NCBI GenBank assembly: GCA_016202725.1
Contig: JACQOD010000044.1
Location: 1 to 11,933, forward strand
Reading direction: 5' to 3'
Source: Candidatus Aenigmatarchaeota archaeon
GTDB lineage: Archaea; Aenigmatarchaeota; Aenigmatarchaeia; QMZP01
Length of the DNA: 11,933 nucleotides
The translations under genes and the position numbers were made by a program. Shown here piece by piece: positions 1 to 6,766 of this stretch. The notes under the pieces were generated by a model that searched no databases, was not told the origin of the DNA, and saw nothing but the letters and a program-made list of their open reading frames with translations. Every line of letters begins with the position of its first letter. Positions within the stretch are counted from its first letter, which is position 1.

Positions 1-513
1 ATAGTGATTGCTGCAAATGCAACCTCCCCCGCAAACCTGACCCTTGCCTACTCTGTTAACGACTCAAGATTCCAGCAGAACGGCTCGAGATTCGCCTGGC
101 AGACGGGTTTCCAGGATTCAGGAAACCACTCCTTTCTCGTTTCAGTAACAGACGGCTTCTTCTCGGACAGCCAGGTTGTCCTCTTGGAAATCTTCAATGT
201 CAACCTTCCTCCAGCCATCACCTCCATCCCTCCCCTGAGGGCCTTTGCAGGAACGCTCTACACGTATGACGTTGAAGCCATTGATCCAGACAACAACCCG
301 ATTACCTACTCCCTCCCCCAAGCGCCTGCGGGCATGATCATCAACACCACTTCAGGCCTCATCCAGTGGCTTCCTTCAGCCTGCCTTGACCCGCCAGCGG
401 CAGGCAAGAACCTTGTCGGCTGCCAGAAGAACGTCTCTGTCCAGGTCTCGGACGGCCTGCTTGCGGACACGCAGAACTTCACCATCGCGGTGGTCAAGGC
501 GTGGAAGCGGTGA
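1..513 (+). CDS. C-terminal part of a secreted Ig/cadherin-like repeat protein (5' end outside window)
   Basis: The frame is open from the first base, so the gene begins upstream. About 170 residues are visible. Up to about residue 65 they form the end of one beta-rich module (VSVTDGFFSDSQ then NVNLPP). Residues about 67-165 form a second complete module of the type called putative Ig / cadherin-like (He_PIG): a YDVEAIDPDNNPITYSL strand pair, PAGMIINTTSGLIQW, and the closing VSVQVSDGLLADTQNFTIAVV. Several N-x-S/T sequons suggest a glycosylated cell-surface or secreted protein. Two cysteines within the last module (CLDPP and VGCQK) could form a disulfide. The protein stops right after the last module with a short basic tail, so I see no C-terminal anchor. 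It converges with the MNT gene, 10 bp away. A degenerate copy of its 3' end lies at 1656-1716. Family assignment is by pattern; the specific role is unknown. Confidence 0.8.
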   Translation: MVIAANATSPANLTLAYSVNDSRFQQNGSRFAWQTGFQDSGNHSFLVSVTDGFFSDSQVVLLEIFNVNLPPAITSIPPLRAFAGTLYTYDVEAIDPDNNPITYSLPQAPAGMIINTTSGLIQWLPSACLDPPAAGKNLVGCQKNVSVQVSDGLLADTQNFTIAVVKAWKR

Positions 514-523
514 AACCACGCCT

Positions 524-1129
524 TCACTGCTTCCATACCTCAAAAACCCTCACCGGCACCCTGCAGCGCCTGAACAACGCCCGCGCCTCTATCGCCTCCT
601 GTATAGGGACAAGGATCACCCCCGATCCAAGCTTCTCTCCCCCCCACCGTTCCACGGCTCCCGGGTAGCGCTTCCCCTTCATGGCGTAGCCAAAAAGCTT
701 CCGGTGGAGGGTAACCCGCGTTTTGGCGTCTGCCACCCCGCCGAAGGACAGTATTATCCGGTGCTGCAGTCCCTTGGGGACGGATGCATACTTCCCGTAC
801 AGCAGAATTCCGTCAGAGCAGATGCTTGCATGCAGGCTTTCCCATTCCCTGCCTTTCAGATCCCCCATAAGGGGCTTGATATCCCGCGAAACTCCTTTCA
901 GCCTCCAGTTATCATATGCCTGCGTTTGCATGAATTCATGCAGCAGCTTCCCCATGCGCTGCCGGGGCTTGCCAGGAATGTCAACAAACACGTCAATATC
1001 GCTCTCCTTGTCAAAGACCCCCCGCGCCACAGAGCCGAAGAGGACAATGTTTCTGATGCCAGGGAGGCGCTCTCGCAGGAACGAAGCAAACGAGAGCGCA
1101 TAGGCGATAAGCTCATCTCTTTCACTCAT
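524..1129 (-). CDS. MNT-type nucleotidyltransferase, antitoxin of HEPN/MNT pair
   Basis: 201 residues from the ATG at 1129. Other in-frame ATGs lie at 1135 and 1144; 1129 is preferred because it gives the usual short overlap with the end of the HEPN gene (ATGAGTGA). Residues 28-50 carry the minimal nucleotidyltransferase signature: IVLFGSVARG (G32, S33) followed by SDIDVFVD, with the metal-binding acidic pair D44 and D46. The roughly 100-residue C-terminal extension, containing KGKRYP, GEKLGSGVILVP and a final VEVW-like strand, is longer than in the smallest MNT antitoxins and resembles the two-domain archaeal versions as I remember them. In known HEPN/MNT modules the MNT protein neutralises the HEPN toxin, in characterised cases by adding AMP to a HEPN tyrosine. 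That role is inferred here from gene order. The gene runs towards the surface-protein gene that ends at 513. Confidence 0.88.
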   Translation of the reverse strand: MSERDELIAYALSFASFLRERLPGIRNIVLFGSVARGVFDKESDIDVFVDIPGKPRQRMGKLLHEFMQTQAYDNWRLKGVSRDIKPLMGDLKGREWESLHASICSDGILLYGKYASVPKGLQHRIILSFGGVADAKTRVTLHRKLFGYAMKGKRYPGAVERWGGEKLGSGVILVPIQEAIEARALFRRCRVPVRVFEVWKQ

Positions 1130-1511
1130 GCGCATCACCCACAAGTCTCTTGAGACGCCAGAACGCCTCGATCACTTCCTGCACCTCTTTCCCGCCCTTC
1201 CTCTTCCCGTAGCAGAGGGCGTTCCTCCTTTCCTCTATCGCCCTCAGCATGGCCAGGATCTCGTTCCGTTTTGGAAAGTCGGCAGGTATCCTCTCGTCCA
1301 GCAGTGCCTGCTTCTTGAAGAGCCGGTGATCAAAGTCCTCGCCTGTAGACACGAGGTTGAGCCGATGCATATAGACGGAGAACAGCTCGCCGCTCCCTTG
1401 GGAGGCGTTGTAGCCGATGTTCCTCTGGTTCTTCTCAAGGCCCTGGTCAATGCATTCTTTCAGCTTCCGTATGTGCTCTTCCAGGGCCTTCTCATGCTCC
1501 TCTATTTTCAT
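1122..1511 (-). CDS. HEPN-domain protein, probable toxin of HEPN/MNT pair
   Basis: 129 residues, almost entirely helical and highly charged, directly upstream of and overlapping the MNT gene by 8 bp, so the two are certainly co-transcribed. The size and partner identify it as HEPN. In the catalytic region where HEPN ribonucleases show R-x4-6-H, this protein has EERRNALCYG (R96, N97, then Y101), so the conserved histidine is a tyrosine. A single YGKR stretch follows. The N-terminal helix pair (residues 1-30) and YMHRLNLVSTG (47-57) fit the four-helix HEPN layout. Without the His it may use another mechanism, be a non-nucleolytic HEPN, or offer Y101 as the residue that the partner modifies; the sequence does not decide this. 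Transcription probably starts from the TATA-like box at 1554-1562, with repeated motifs at 1513 and 1535 that could hold a repressor. Confidence 0.82.
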   Translation of the reverse strand: MKIEEHEKALEEHIRKLKECIDQGLEKNQRNIGYNASQGSGELFSVYMHRLNLVSTGEDFDHRLFKKQALLDERIPADFPKRNEILAMLRAIEERRNALCYGKRKGGKEVQEVIEAFWRLKRLVGDAHE

Positions 1512-1512
1512 A

Positions 1513-1527
1513 TGTACGCCTGTAACA
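1513..1527. repeat. Direct repeat copy 1, TGTAC-N3-TGTAACA
   Basis: Sequence TGTACGCCTGTAACA, immediately before the HEPN start codon on the opposite strand. It matches copy 2 at every fixed position and lies exactly 22 bp, about two helical turns, from it. A regulator site overlapping the leader is likely; autoregulation by the toxin-antitoxin proteins is one option. Confidence 0.6.
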
Positions 1528-1534
1528 TCACTAA

Positions 1535-1549
1535 TGTACTATTGTAACA
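1535..1549. repeat. Direct repeat copy 2, TGTAC-N3-TGTAACA
   Basis: Sequence TGTACTATTGTAACA. It shares all 12 fixed bases with copy 1 and differs only in the three-base spacer. It covers the transcription start predicted from the TATA-like box at 1554-1562, so a protein bound here would block initiation. Confidence 0.6.
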
Positions 1550-1553
1550 ACAT

Positions 1554-1562
1554 CTTTTTTAA
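1554..1562 (-). promoter_or_regulatory. TATA-like box of the HEPN-MNT operon
   Basis: Read on the minus strand it is TTAAAAAAG, centred about 47 bp before the HEPN ATG. This would give a leader of roughly 20 nt, unlike the leaderless genes elsewhere in the window. Repeat copies at 1535-1549 and 1513-1527 fall on the predicted transcription start and in the leader. Confidence 0.55.
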
Positions 1563-1591
1563 GGCTTCTGTCACAGTACTCACATAGTGGA

Positions 1592-1606
1592 TGTACAAAT
1601 ATAACA
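1592..1606. repeat. Direct repeat copy 3, TGTAC-N3-TATAACA
   Basis: Sequence TGTACAAATATAACA, with one mismatch in the 12 fixed bases. It lies 57 bp from copy 2, upstream of the HEPN promoter. It could be an auxiliary site for the same regulator. Confidence 0.45.
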
Positions 1607-1655
1607 ACTCCTTGGCCCACGTTGGCTGCAGGGCGGACCTCTCCACCGGGCAGCA

Positions 1656-1716
1656 GACAGTCTCCCTGCGGACACGCAGGATTCACCATCACGGCGGTCA
1701 AGGCGAGGAGCGCATA
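1656..1716 (+). pseudogene. Decayed copy of the 3' end of the Ig/cadherin-like surface gene
   Basis: By hand alignment, 1662-1705 matches 457-501 at about 38 of 45 columns. TGCGGACACGCAG is identical (462-474 and 1667-1679), then one base is missing in the downstream copy, then TTCACCATC is identical, then GTCAAGGCG. The missing base shifts the frame, so the copy reads DSLPADTQ in one frame and FTITAVKARSA-stop in another, against GLLADTQNFTIAVVKAWKR-stop in the intact gene. Similarity fades before about 1650 and after the stop. It is a remnant of a paralogous gene or of a local duplication, with the HEPN-MNT pair sitting between the two copies. Confidence 0.6.
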
Positions 1717-1783
1717 GAACGATCGTGTGGCACAGCACAGTGCTCATGGCGATCAACGACCGCTAGCCAGGGACATTGCAAAG

Positions 1784-1795
1784 CCCCCCCCCCCC
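1784..1795. repeat. Homopolymer tract of 12 C
   Basis: Twelve consecutive C on the plus strand, about 135 bp before the start of the lipase-like gene and outside any supported coding region. Such tracts are prone to slippage in replication and to miscalls in sequencing. Confidence 0.9.
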
Positions 1796-1862
1796 GAGAC
1801 AGCCTTTTTGTCAACCGATGGCACTCGCCTCCGCTGCCGCCAGGCGGCATAGGGCAGCAGCT

Positions 1863-1871
1863 TCTTAAATC
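1863..1871 (+). promoter_or_regulatory. Possible TATA-like box of the propeller-lipase gene
   Basis: TCTTAAATC is the most TATA-like stretch upstream, centred about 65 bp before the ATG. It would give a leader of roughly 38 nt that contains the strong ribosome binding site at 1918-1923. The match is weak. Confidence 0.35.
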
Positions 1872-1917
1872 CGATTTCCATATCTATCGGTATGGTGCGG
1901 TATCCTGGCCTACCCGT

Positions 1918-1923
1918 AGGAGG
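1918..1923 (+). promoter_or_regulatory. Strong ribosome binding site (AGGAGG) fixing the start at 1932
   Basis: AGGAGG ends 8 bases before the ATG at 1932 and supports that start. Most other genes here look leaderless, so this leadered gene differs in translation initiation. Confidence 0.7.
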
Positions 1924-1931
1924 CGAAATCC

Positions 1932-4634
1932 ATGGGTAAAACCCCGCTTCTTGTGCTCGCGGTTGCATGGATTGCCCTTCTTGCCCCCTCTGTGCTTGCC
2001 CACCATGATCCTGTCATCTTCGCCGATTATGACACTATCTATCGTATTAATAGCACGGGGACCTTCGACATCTTCACCGCCCCGCCGGGAACGCGTATTG
2101 TGAGTTTTGCTGAGGACAGTACGGGAGTGCTCTATGTTGGTCTCGAGTGTGACGGCTGCCCCTACAGTGATGGCATCTTCCTCAAAATCCCAGGGGGCAT
2201 CGTTTTCCGGGAGCGCGAAACATCGATCATAGGTGTGTTTGTAGACATTAACGACCAGGTCTATTTCGCTTGGGAGTTCGAGGAGTGGGTGGTTGGGGTG
2301 CCGCACATGGATTATGTCTATCGGCTCGACCCTGGCGGGCCGGTTAACGTGTACACTAGCCCTCCATACTGGAGCGTTGTGTCGGTTGCTGTTGACAGCG
2401 AAGGAAGTCTCTATGTGGGGCTGTTTTGCTTTGATGTTGAACCTTTCTGTCCGCCGGAGCCGCGTGTTGGCTCCCTTATCAAAATCCCCGGCGGCACTGT
2501 TTTCACGACGAACGGCATCATCAGGGACGCCTATGTCGACATCTACGACAACGTCTATTTTACTAGCGTTGATCTCGGTCTGAATCGTGCCTATAAGCTG
2601 GATTCCCGAGGAATCATCTCCGAACTCTTCACTGCTCCATCTGGAGTTGAAGTCGAAGGGATCGCTGCGGATAGCCAGGGAGCCGTCTATTTGTCTATGG
2701 AGTGCAGTGGGTGCCCGACAGGTGACGGTATCCTCCTGAAAATCCCCGGCGGCATCATTTTCCAGCGACCCCGCACAAGGCTTGTTGATACCTTCGTTCC
2801 GCACCAGGTCCCTGTCCTGCTCGTTCATGGCATTTACAGCGACGACACCATGTGGGACCAGGTGGCTGCCGCCCTGTCCAGCCCGCCCTACGAGTATCAT
2901 GTCTACCGCGTGGGGGAGGTGCTGGGCCAGAAGGGCCTTGTCCCGAACAACGGGGAGATCAGGGGCCTCGCCAGCCAGCTGGATGATGCCATTGCCCTGC
3001 TGGGCGCAAAGAAGGCAGACCTTGTTGCCCACTCCATGGGAGGCCTCGTGTCCCGCTGGTACACGGGAAGCTACGCCTACCGGCAGGATGTCAGGAACAT
3101 CATCACCCTGGGAACCCCCAGCAAGGGGGCCCCCATCGCCGCGGACCCGATAGCGGAATTCTTTGGGAGTCTCGCAGGGGACGACCCGGCTGATTTTGGG
3201 AGGGAGCAGATGATTCCCGGGTCCCCCTTCCTTGCGGAGCTGAATGCCCAGCCGAACCAGGTCCCCCACGCAGCGATAGCCGGAACCAGCCTCCCCACTA
3301 ACCTTCTCCTCAAAATCCTCCTCTGCGTGGTCCAGCCGAGCTACTGCTTTACCTCCTTGGTGACGGATTCGATCGTCCCTGAAAGCAGCGTCAACATCCC
3401 CGGCGTCACCTGCTACGAAAGCCCGGTCACCCACAGCGCGGAGCTGGGGCCTGCCTACTACACCGAGAGCGGGACCATTGCTGCGATTGCCGCCCTCCTG
3501 GAGGGCGCTTCCCCCCTGCTCCCCCCCTGCCCCCTGTCGGCAGCAGCAGCCGCCCCGCAGAACGTCCAGATCGCCTCGGCAGGGGGGATCCTCCCGCCCG
3601 GCCAGGAGCAGGCCGTCTTCCCCCCGCTGCAGCTCGACCTGCCGTTCTCCGCCGCCCTCAACTGGACCTCCGGGACCCTTTCCCTGGAGCTGCTCTCGCC
3701 CGGCGGCTTCGTGGTCAACGCTTCCACCTTCCAGAACTACCCCAACACCACCTACGAGGCCGGCGTGTTTGGCAATGCCACCGTGGAGTGGCTCACCCTT
3801 TCATCCCCGGAGCAGGGTCCCTGGACAGTCAGGGTCAAGGCAGTGAACACCTCCCAGCCGGAACCCTACACCGTCACCCTGTTCATGACAAAAGGCGTCT
3901 CCCTCCTCGTTGCCACGGACAAGGACATCGCCGCCCCTGCGGAGCCGTTCGTCATAACGGCCCGGCTCACGAACGGCACCTCCCCTGTCCTGAATGCCGC
4001 CGTTGCGGCAGCCATTGGAAAACCCGACCGCTCGCCTGAGACGCTCCTCCTCCTCGACGACGGCCTCCACAACGACTCCCTTGCCGGCGACGGCGTGTAC
4101 GGCAACCTGCTTGCCAACACCTCGCTCGCAGGCACCTACACGCTCACGGTCAATGCAAGCGGCTTCGCTGGGGGCACGTATTTCGAGTTGCTTGGCAAGG
4201 CGGCGGTCTTTGTCCAGCTCCTTCCCGACCTCTCGATATCCGCCAAGGACATCAATTTCTCCGACCACCGGCCCCTTGCAAACGCCACTATCACCATTTC
4301 CGCCATGGTCCACAACATCGGGACGGGCCCCGCGGAGAACGCGACCATCCTTTTCTATGACGGGGACCCTGCGGGAGGAATGCTCATCGGCCGGAACGCC
4401 ACCGACATACCCGCCAACGCAGCCTCCGCAGTCTCCATCCCCTGGCCAATGCTGCCCGCAGGGACCCACACCATCGTGGTCTTCCCGAGCCCGTACAATC
4501 CGTTCCTGGACGCGAATTACACGAATGAGCAGGCGTCCAGGAAGATCGCAGCATGCAGTAACGGGACTATTTCCGGGCCGCTCTGGACGGGAGAGCAGCA
4601 GTGCGGCGACACGAAGGGGATACCGCCCCAATAA
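1932..4634 (+). CDS. Secreted beta-propeller / lipase-type hydrolase / Ig-like multidomain protein
   Basis: 900 residues. A signal peptide (about 1-23, hydrophobic, ending SVLA) precedes three repeats of about 90 residues. They start at Y37, Y130 and Y221, each with a YRLD-like turn, LYVGL and KIPGG (85-89, 184-188, 270-274), as in NHL/SMP-30-like propellers. Repeats 1 and 3 carry CxGCP and repeat 2 two spaced cysteines. Repeat 3 stops half way, where an alpha/beta hydrolase begins: VPVLLVHG (293-300, oxyanion region), AHSMGG with nucleophile S368, probable acid D479 (VTDSIVP) and H501 (THSAE). This fits the PGAP1-like or triacylglycerol-lipase group; the substrate is unknown, an ester or lipid outside the cell. 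Next come a PPC-like beta domain (about 548-655), an Ig-like domain with LLDDGLHNDSLAGDGVYG, and a CARDB-like domain (about 770-880). Many N-x-S/T sequons fit a glycosylated exoprotein. No membrane anchor is seen. The propeller part is visibly less G+C-rich than the remainder. Confidence 0.88.
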   Translation: MGKTPLLVLAVAWIALLAPSVLAHHDPVIFADYDTIYRINSTGTFDIFTAPPGTRIVSFAEDSTGVLYVGLECDGCPYSDGIFLKIPGGIVFRERETSIIGVFVDINDQVYFAWEFEEWVVGVPHMDYVYRLDPGGPVNVYTSPPYWSVVSVAVDSEGSLYVGLFCFDVEPFCPPEPRVGSLIKIPGGTVFTTNGIIRDAYVDIYDNVYFTSVDLGLNRAYKLDSRGIISELFTAPSGVEVEGIAADSQGAVYLSMECSGCPTGDGILLKIPGGIIFQRPRTRLVDTFVPHQVPVLLVHGIYSDDTMWDQVAAALSSPPYEYHVYRVGEVLGQKGLVPNNGEIRGLASQLDDAIALLGAKKADLVAHSMGGLVSRWYTGSYAYRQDVRNIITLGTPSKGAPIAADPIAEFFGSLAGDDPADFGREQMIPGSPFLAELNAQPNQVPHAAIAGTSLPTNLLLKILLCVVQPSYCFTSLVTDSIVPESSVNIPGVTCYESPVTHSAELGPAYYTESGTIAAIAALLEGASPLLPPCPLSAAAAAPQNVQIASAGGILPPGQEQAVFPPLQLDLPFSAALNWTSGTLSLELLSPGGFVVNASTFQNYPNTTYEAGVFGNATVEWLTLSSPEQGPWTVRVKAVNTSQPEPYTVTLFMTKGVSLLVATDKDIAAPAEPFVITARLTNGTSPVLNAAVAAAIGKPDRSPETLLLLDDGLHNDSLAGDGVYGNLLANTSLAGTYTLTVNASGFAGGTYFELLGKAAVFVQLLPDLSISAKDINFSDHRPLANATITISAMVHNIGTGPAENATILFYDGDPAGGMLIGRNATDIPANAASAVSIPWPMLPAGTHTIVVFPSPYNPFLDANYTNEQASRKIAACSNGTISGPLWTGEQQCGDTKGIPPQ

Positions 4635-4820
4635 GCGCGCGCTGATGCATGCCACCGCACAGAAAGAAGTCCCCCGGAGTGAGGAGGCTCATTGGCGATG
4701 CATTGATGTTCCTATCAAAAACTGGAACCGCTACCTTGCGACACACAGGGCAGGTGCGAGCTCCACGCCTGCCAACGGACCGGCAGCCGCGTGGCATGCC
4801 CCCGGGGCTTCCCTTCAGGA

Positions 4821-4828
4821 TATTTAAG
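4821..4828 (+). promoter_or_regulatory. TATA-like box of the HWHA1-CcdA-ATP-cone operon
   Basis: TATTTAAG, centred about 27 bp before the ATG at 4852. Transcription would therefore start at or next to the start codon, giving a leaderless mRNA. No ribosome binding site precedes the ATG, consistent with this. Confidence 0.7.
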
Positions 4829-4851
4829 GGATCCTTCCCATAGCTTACTTT

Positions 4852-5661
4852 ATGAGGCTTCCCCTGGCGGCTGCCTTGGCGGCGATCCTCCTCCTCCCCG
4901 GGGCGCTCGCGCATGAAGATGCGGCCTCCGTCGGCGAGGGCATCGCCCAGAACGGCATGAACGCCGTCGCGGTGGCCCTGGCCTTCATGGCCGTGGCCGT
5001 CGTCATCGCCCTGGGGTGGAAGGGCAAGCCCGACCGGGCGAAGCCCGTCCTCTTCCTGCTCATCGTGATCCCGGTGGTCCTGGCGACGGCGGTCCTGGTC
5101 GGCTCGACCATCTATCTCAACCAGGTCTCCGCCACCGGCGGGCCGGTACACTGGCACGCGGACTTCGAGATCTGGAGCTGCGGCCAGAAGATCGACCTGG
5201 TAGACCCCACGGGCCTGGAGAACCGGGTGGGGACCGCGGTCGTGCACGAGCACGGGGACGACCGCATCCACGTCGAGGGCGTCCTGGTGGACCTGGAGGA
5301 GGCCAGCCTGCACGAGTTCTTCGAGGTCGTGGGCGGCGGCCTCTCCGCTGGGGAGCTGGCGGTCCCCCTGAATGCCGGCTCCCTGGCCGTGCGGAACGGC
5401 GACCTGTGCCCGGACGGGCAGGCAGGTGAGCTGCAACTGTGGGCCTACCGGGTGGCCAACCCCCGCGAGCGCGGCGGCTGGCAGTATGTCCAGGAGCGGG
5501 CGGACCCTGACTACGTCCTCTCCCCGCACAGCGCGGTCCCTCCCGGGGACTGCATCATCCTGGAGTTCGGCCCGCCCCGGGAGCGGACCGACCGCCTCTG
5601 CGAGACCTACCGGCTCGCGCTCGAGCGGGGAGAGCTCACCCCCGCAGCGGAGGGGGGCTAG
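4852..5661 (+). CDS. Membrane-anchored His/Cys-rich extracytoplasmic protein (HWHA protein 1)
   Basis: 269 residues. A signal-peptide-like segment (1-20, ending ALA before H21) is followed by hydrophobic segments at about 37-55 and 65-88, then an extracytoplasmic domain. This has HWHA (H100, H102), WSCGQ (C110), HEH (H132, H134), IHVEG (H140) and GDLCPDGQ (C186), ending in IILEFG at about 240, plus C234 and C250. Every motif up to LEFG recurs in the same order in the protein at 8683-9312, so the two are paralogues. Clustered His suggest metal binding, and the two shared Cys could form a disulfide. I recall uncharacterised secreted proteins with HWHA, HTHD and IHVE motifs in archaea and bacteria but know no assigned function. 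It overlaps in operon structure with CcdA, one base after its stop, so it probably works with CcdA outside the membrane. Start choice rests on the TATA spacing. Confidence 0.88.
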   Translation: MRLPLAAALAAILLLPGALAHEDAASVGEGIAQNGMNAVAVALAFMAVAVVIALGWKGKPDRAKPVLFLLIVIPVVLATAVLVGSTIYLNQVSATGGPVHWHADFEIWSCGQKIDLVDPTGLENRVGTAVVHEHGDDRIHVEGVLVDLEEASLHEFFEVVGGGLSAGELAVPLNAGSLAVRNGDLCPDGQAGELQLWAYRVANPRERGGWQYVQERADPDYVLSPHSAVPPGDCIILEFGPPRERTDRLCETYRLALERGELTPAAEGG

Positions 5662-5662
5662 C

Positions 5663-6373
5663 ATGGCGGTCCAGGCCTATCTCCCCACCCTGACTACCGT
5701 GGTCGCCACGGCAGGCGTGGACTCGATCAATCCCTGCGCCATTGGCGTGCTGATCCTGATGATCTCCGTCATCCTGGCGGGGAAGAAGTCCACCCGGACC
5801 CTGCTCCTCTACGGCGGCGTGTACATCCTGAGCGTCTTCGCGGTCTACCTCCTGGCAGGGCTGGGGCTCATGTATTTCTTCTCGACCATCCCCCTCATCC
5901 TGACCGAATACCTCTCGATCCTGGTCGGGATCGTCATCATCTTCGCCGGGATGCTCGAGATCAAGGATTACTTCTGGTACGGGCGGGGCTTCAGCCTCCA
6001 GATCCCCGGCTTCCTGGCCAAGCGCATCCACACCTATGCCGGGCGGACCTCCCTTCCGGGGGTCGTGGCTCTGGGAGCCTTCGTGTCCGCAGTGGAGCTG
6101 CCCTGCACCGGGGCCCCGTACCTGGCCATCATCACCCTCCTCTCCCAGTACTTCGACTTCACGGCCTTCCTCCTCCTGGTCCTCTACAACATCATCTTCG
6201 TCCTCCCCCTGGTGGTCATCCTGCTGGCCGTGGCCGGGGGCAAGCGCCTGCAGGACGTCAAGCGCTGGAAGCAGGAGAACCGGGGCTTCATGCGCCTGTT
6301 CATGGGGATCATGCTGATCGCCATGGGCTGGCTGCTCATGCTGATCGCGAACGGGGCGATCAACTTCGGGTGA
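5663..6373 (+). CDS. ccdA: CcdA-type transmembrane thiol-disulfide carrier
   Basis: 236 residues with six predicted membrane segments (about 13-38, 45-72, 77-98, 133-161, 167-191, 208-230). The family's two redox cysteines are present, C25 in DSINPCAIG of helix 1 and C148 in VELPCTGAPY of helix 4, in the usual CcdA/DsbD context. The family moves electrons from cytoplasmic thioredoxin across the membrane to reduce extracytoplasmic partners, for example in cytochrome c maturation or disulfide isomerisation. The ATG at 5663 lies one base after the upstream stop, behind a GGAGGGGGG stretch inside the end of that gene, so translation is probably coupled. An upstream in-frame extension exists but would overlap HWHA protein 1 for almost 300 bases and is not credible. 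No cytochrome c or heme-lyase gene is visible nearby, so the partner is more likely HWHA protein 1 or the DsbA-like protein. Confidence 0.93.
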   Translation: MAVQAYLPTLTTVVATAGVDSINPCAIGVLILMISVILAGKKSTRTLLLYGGVYILSVFAVYLLAGLGLMYFFSTIPLILTEYLSILVGIVIIFAGMLEIKDYFWYGRGFSLQIPGFLAKRIHTYAGRTSLPGVVALGAFVSAVELPCTGAPYLAIITLLSQYFDFTAFLLLVLYNIIFVLPLVVILLAVAGGKRLQDVKRWKQENRGFMRLFMGIMLIAMGWLLMLIANGAINFG

Positions 6374-6422
6374 GGATGGCGGGGATCGTGCAGAGCGCAG
6401 GGACGGTGGCCTGGGAAGGATC

Positions 6423-6719
6423 ATGATGAAAGCGAAACACTCTGGCGGGGAGCGGCACGTGGTGAAGCGGCGCGGGCACAAGGAGCGGTTCGACGAGCGG
6501 AAGGTGTACGCCTCCTGCTACGCAGCGTGCTTGTCGTCGCACCTGCACCACCGGGACGCCGAGAAGGTGGCGGCCCGGGTGACCGCCAGGATCAGGCAAT
6601 GGATAGACGGCAAGCCCCTGGTCACGGCGGACGACCTCTTCCAGGAGGTGGGGAAGCACCTGGCCGCGCTGAACAGGGACGCCGCCTACATGTACCGCAC
6701 CCACCGGGACGTCTCCTGA
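6423..6719 (+). CDS. Stand-alone ATP-cone domain protein
   Basis: 98 residues, essentially one ATP-cone. VVKRRGHKERFDERKVYAS (about 13-31) is the nucleotide-binding start of the domain, followed by the helical part with VTARIRQWI, VTADDLFQEVGKHLAALN and AYMYRTHRDV. In NrdR and in ribonucleotide reductases this domain senses ATP/dATP. Here it is not attached to the NrdR zinc ribbon or to a reductase, and no reductase gene is in the window. It lies 49 bp after CcdA on the same strand, so it may be the third gene of that operon. The start may be either of two adjacent ATGs (6423 or 6426), with GGAAGG just upstream. It could be a trans-acting nucleotide sensor; function otherwise unknown. Confidence 0.82.
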   Translation: MMKAKHSGGERHVVKRRGHKERFDERKVYASCYAACLSSHLHHRDAEKVAARVTARIRQWIDGKPLVTADDLFQEVGKHLAALNRDAAYMYRTHRDVS

Positions 6720-6766
6720 AGGGTCGCCAGGCCGTGAATGGCAGCGCGTGTAAAGGCGTACATCCC

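Larger units (their letters stand above)
1611..1931. other. Non-coding interval before the lipase-like gene
   Basis: About 320 bp with no supported gene. It holds the surface-gene remnant (1656-1716), a run of 12 C at 1784-1795, a weak TATA-like TCTTAAATC at 1863-1871 and the ribosome binding site of the next gene. An open frame from 1591 runs through it but has the composition of chance reading and no initiation signals. Confidence 0.6.

Noticed and set aside
1591..2103. Open frame of 170 codons from an ATG inside repeat copy 3
   Set aside because: It runs over the surface-gene remnant and into the hydrolase gene in another frame. Composition is Arg/Ser/Pro-rich noise, with no start signals.
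1884..3434. Long open frame (516 codons) antisense to the propeller-hydrolase gene
   Set aside because: It lies wholly opposite a well-supported gene with signal peptide and catalytic motifs. Its residues (runs of R, D, V, G without folded-domain pattern) are those of chance reading in G+C-rich DNA.
4649..4843. Possible 64-residue basic protein between the hydrolase gene and HWHA protein 1
   Set aside because: No TATA box at the usual distance, no ribosome binding site and no recognisable motif; a second frame over the same stretch is equally open. Not excluded, but unsupported.
5636..6481. Open frame (281 codons) antisense to ccdA, rich in E, D, G and Q
   Set aside because: It is the complement of Leu/Ile/Val codons of a membrane protein. 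No promoter or ribosome binding site.
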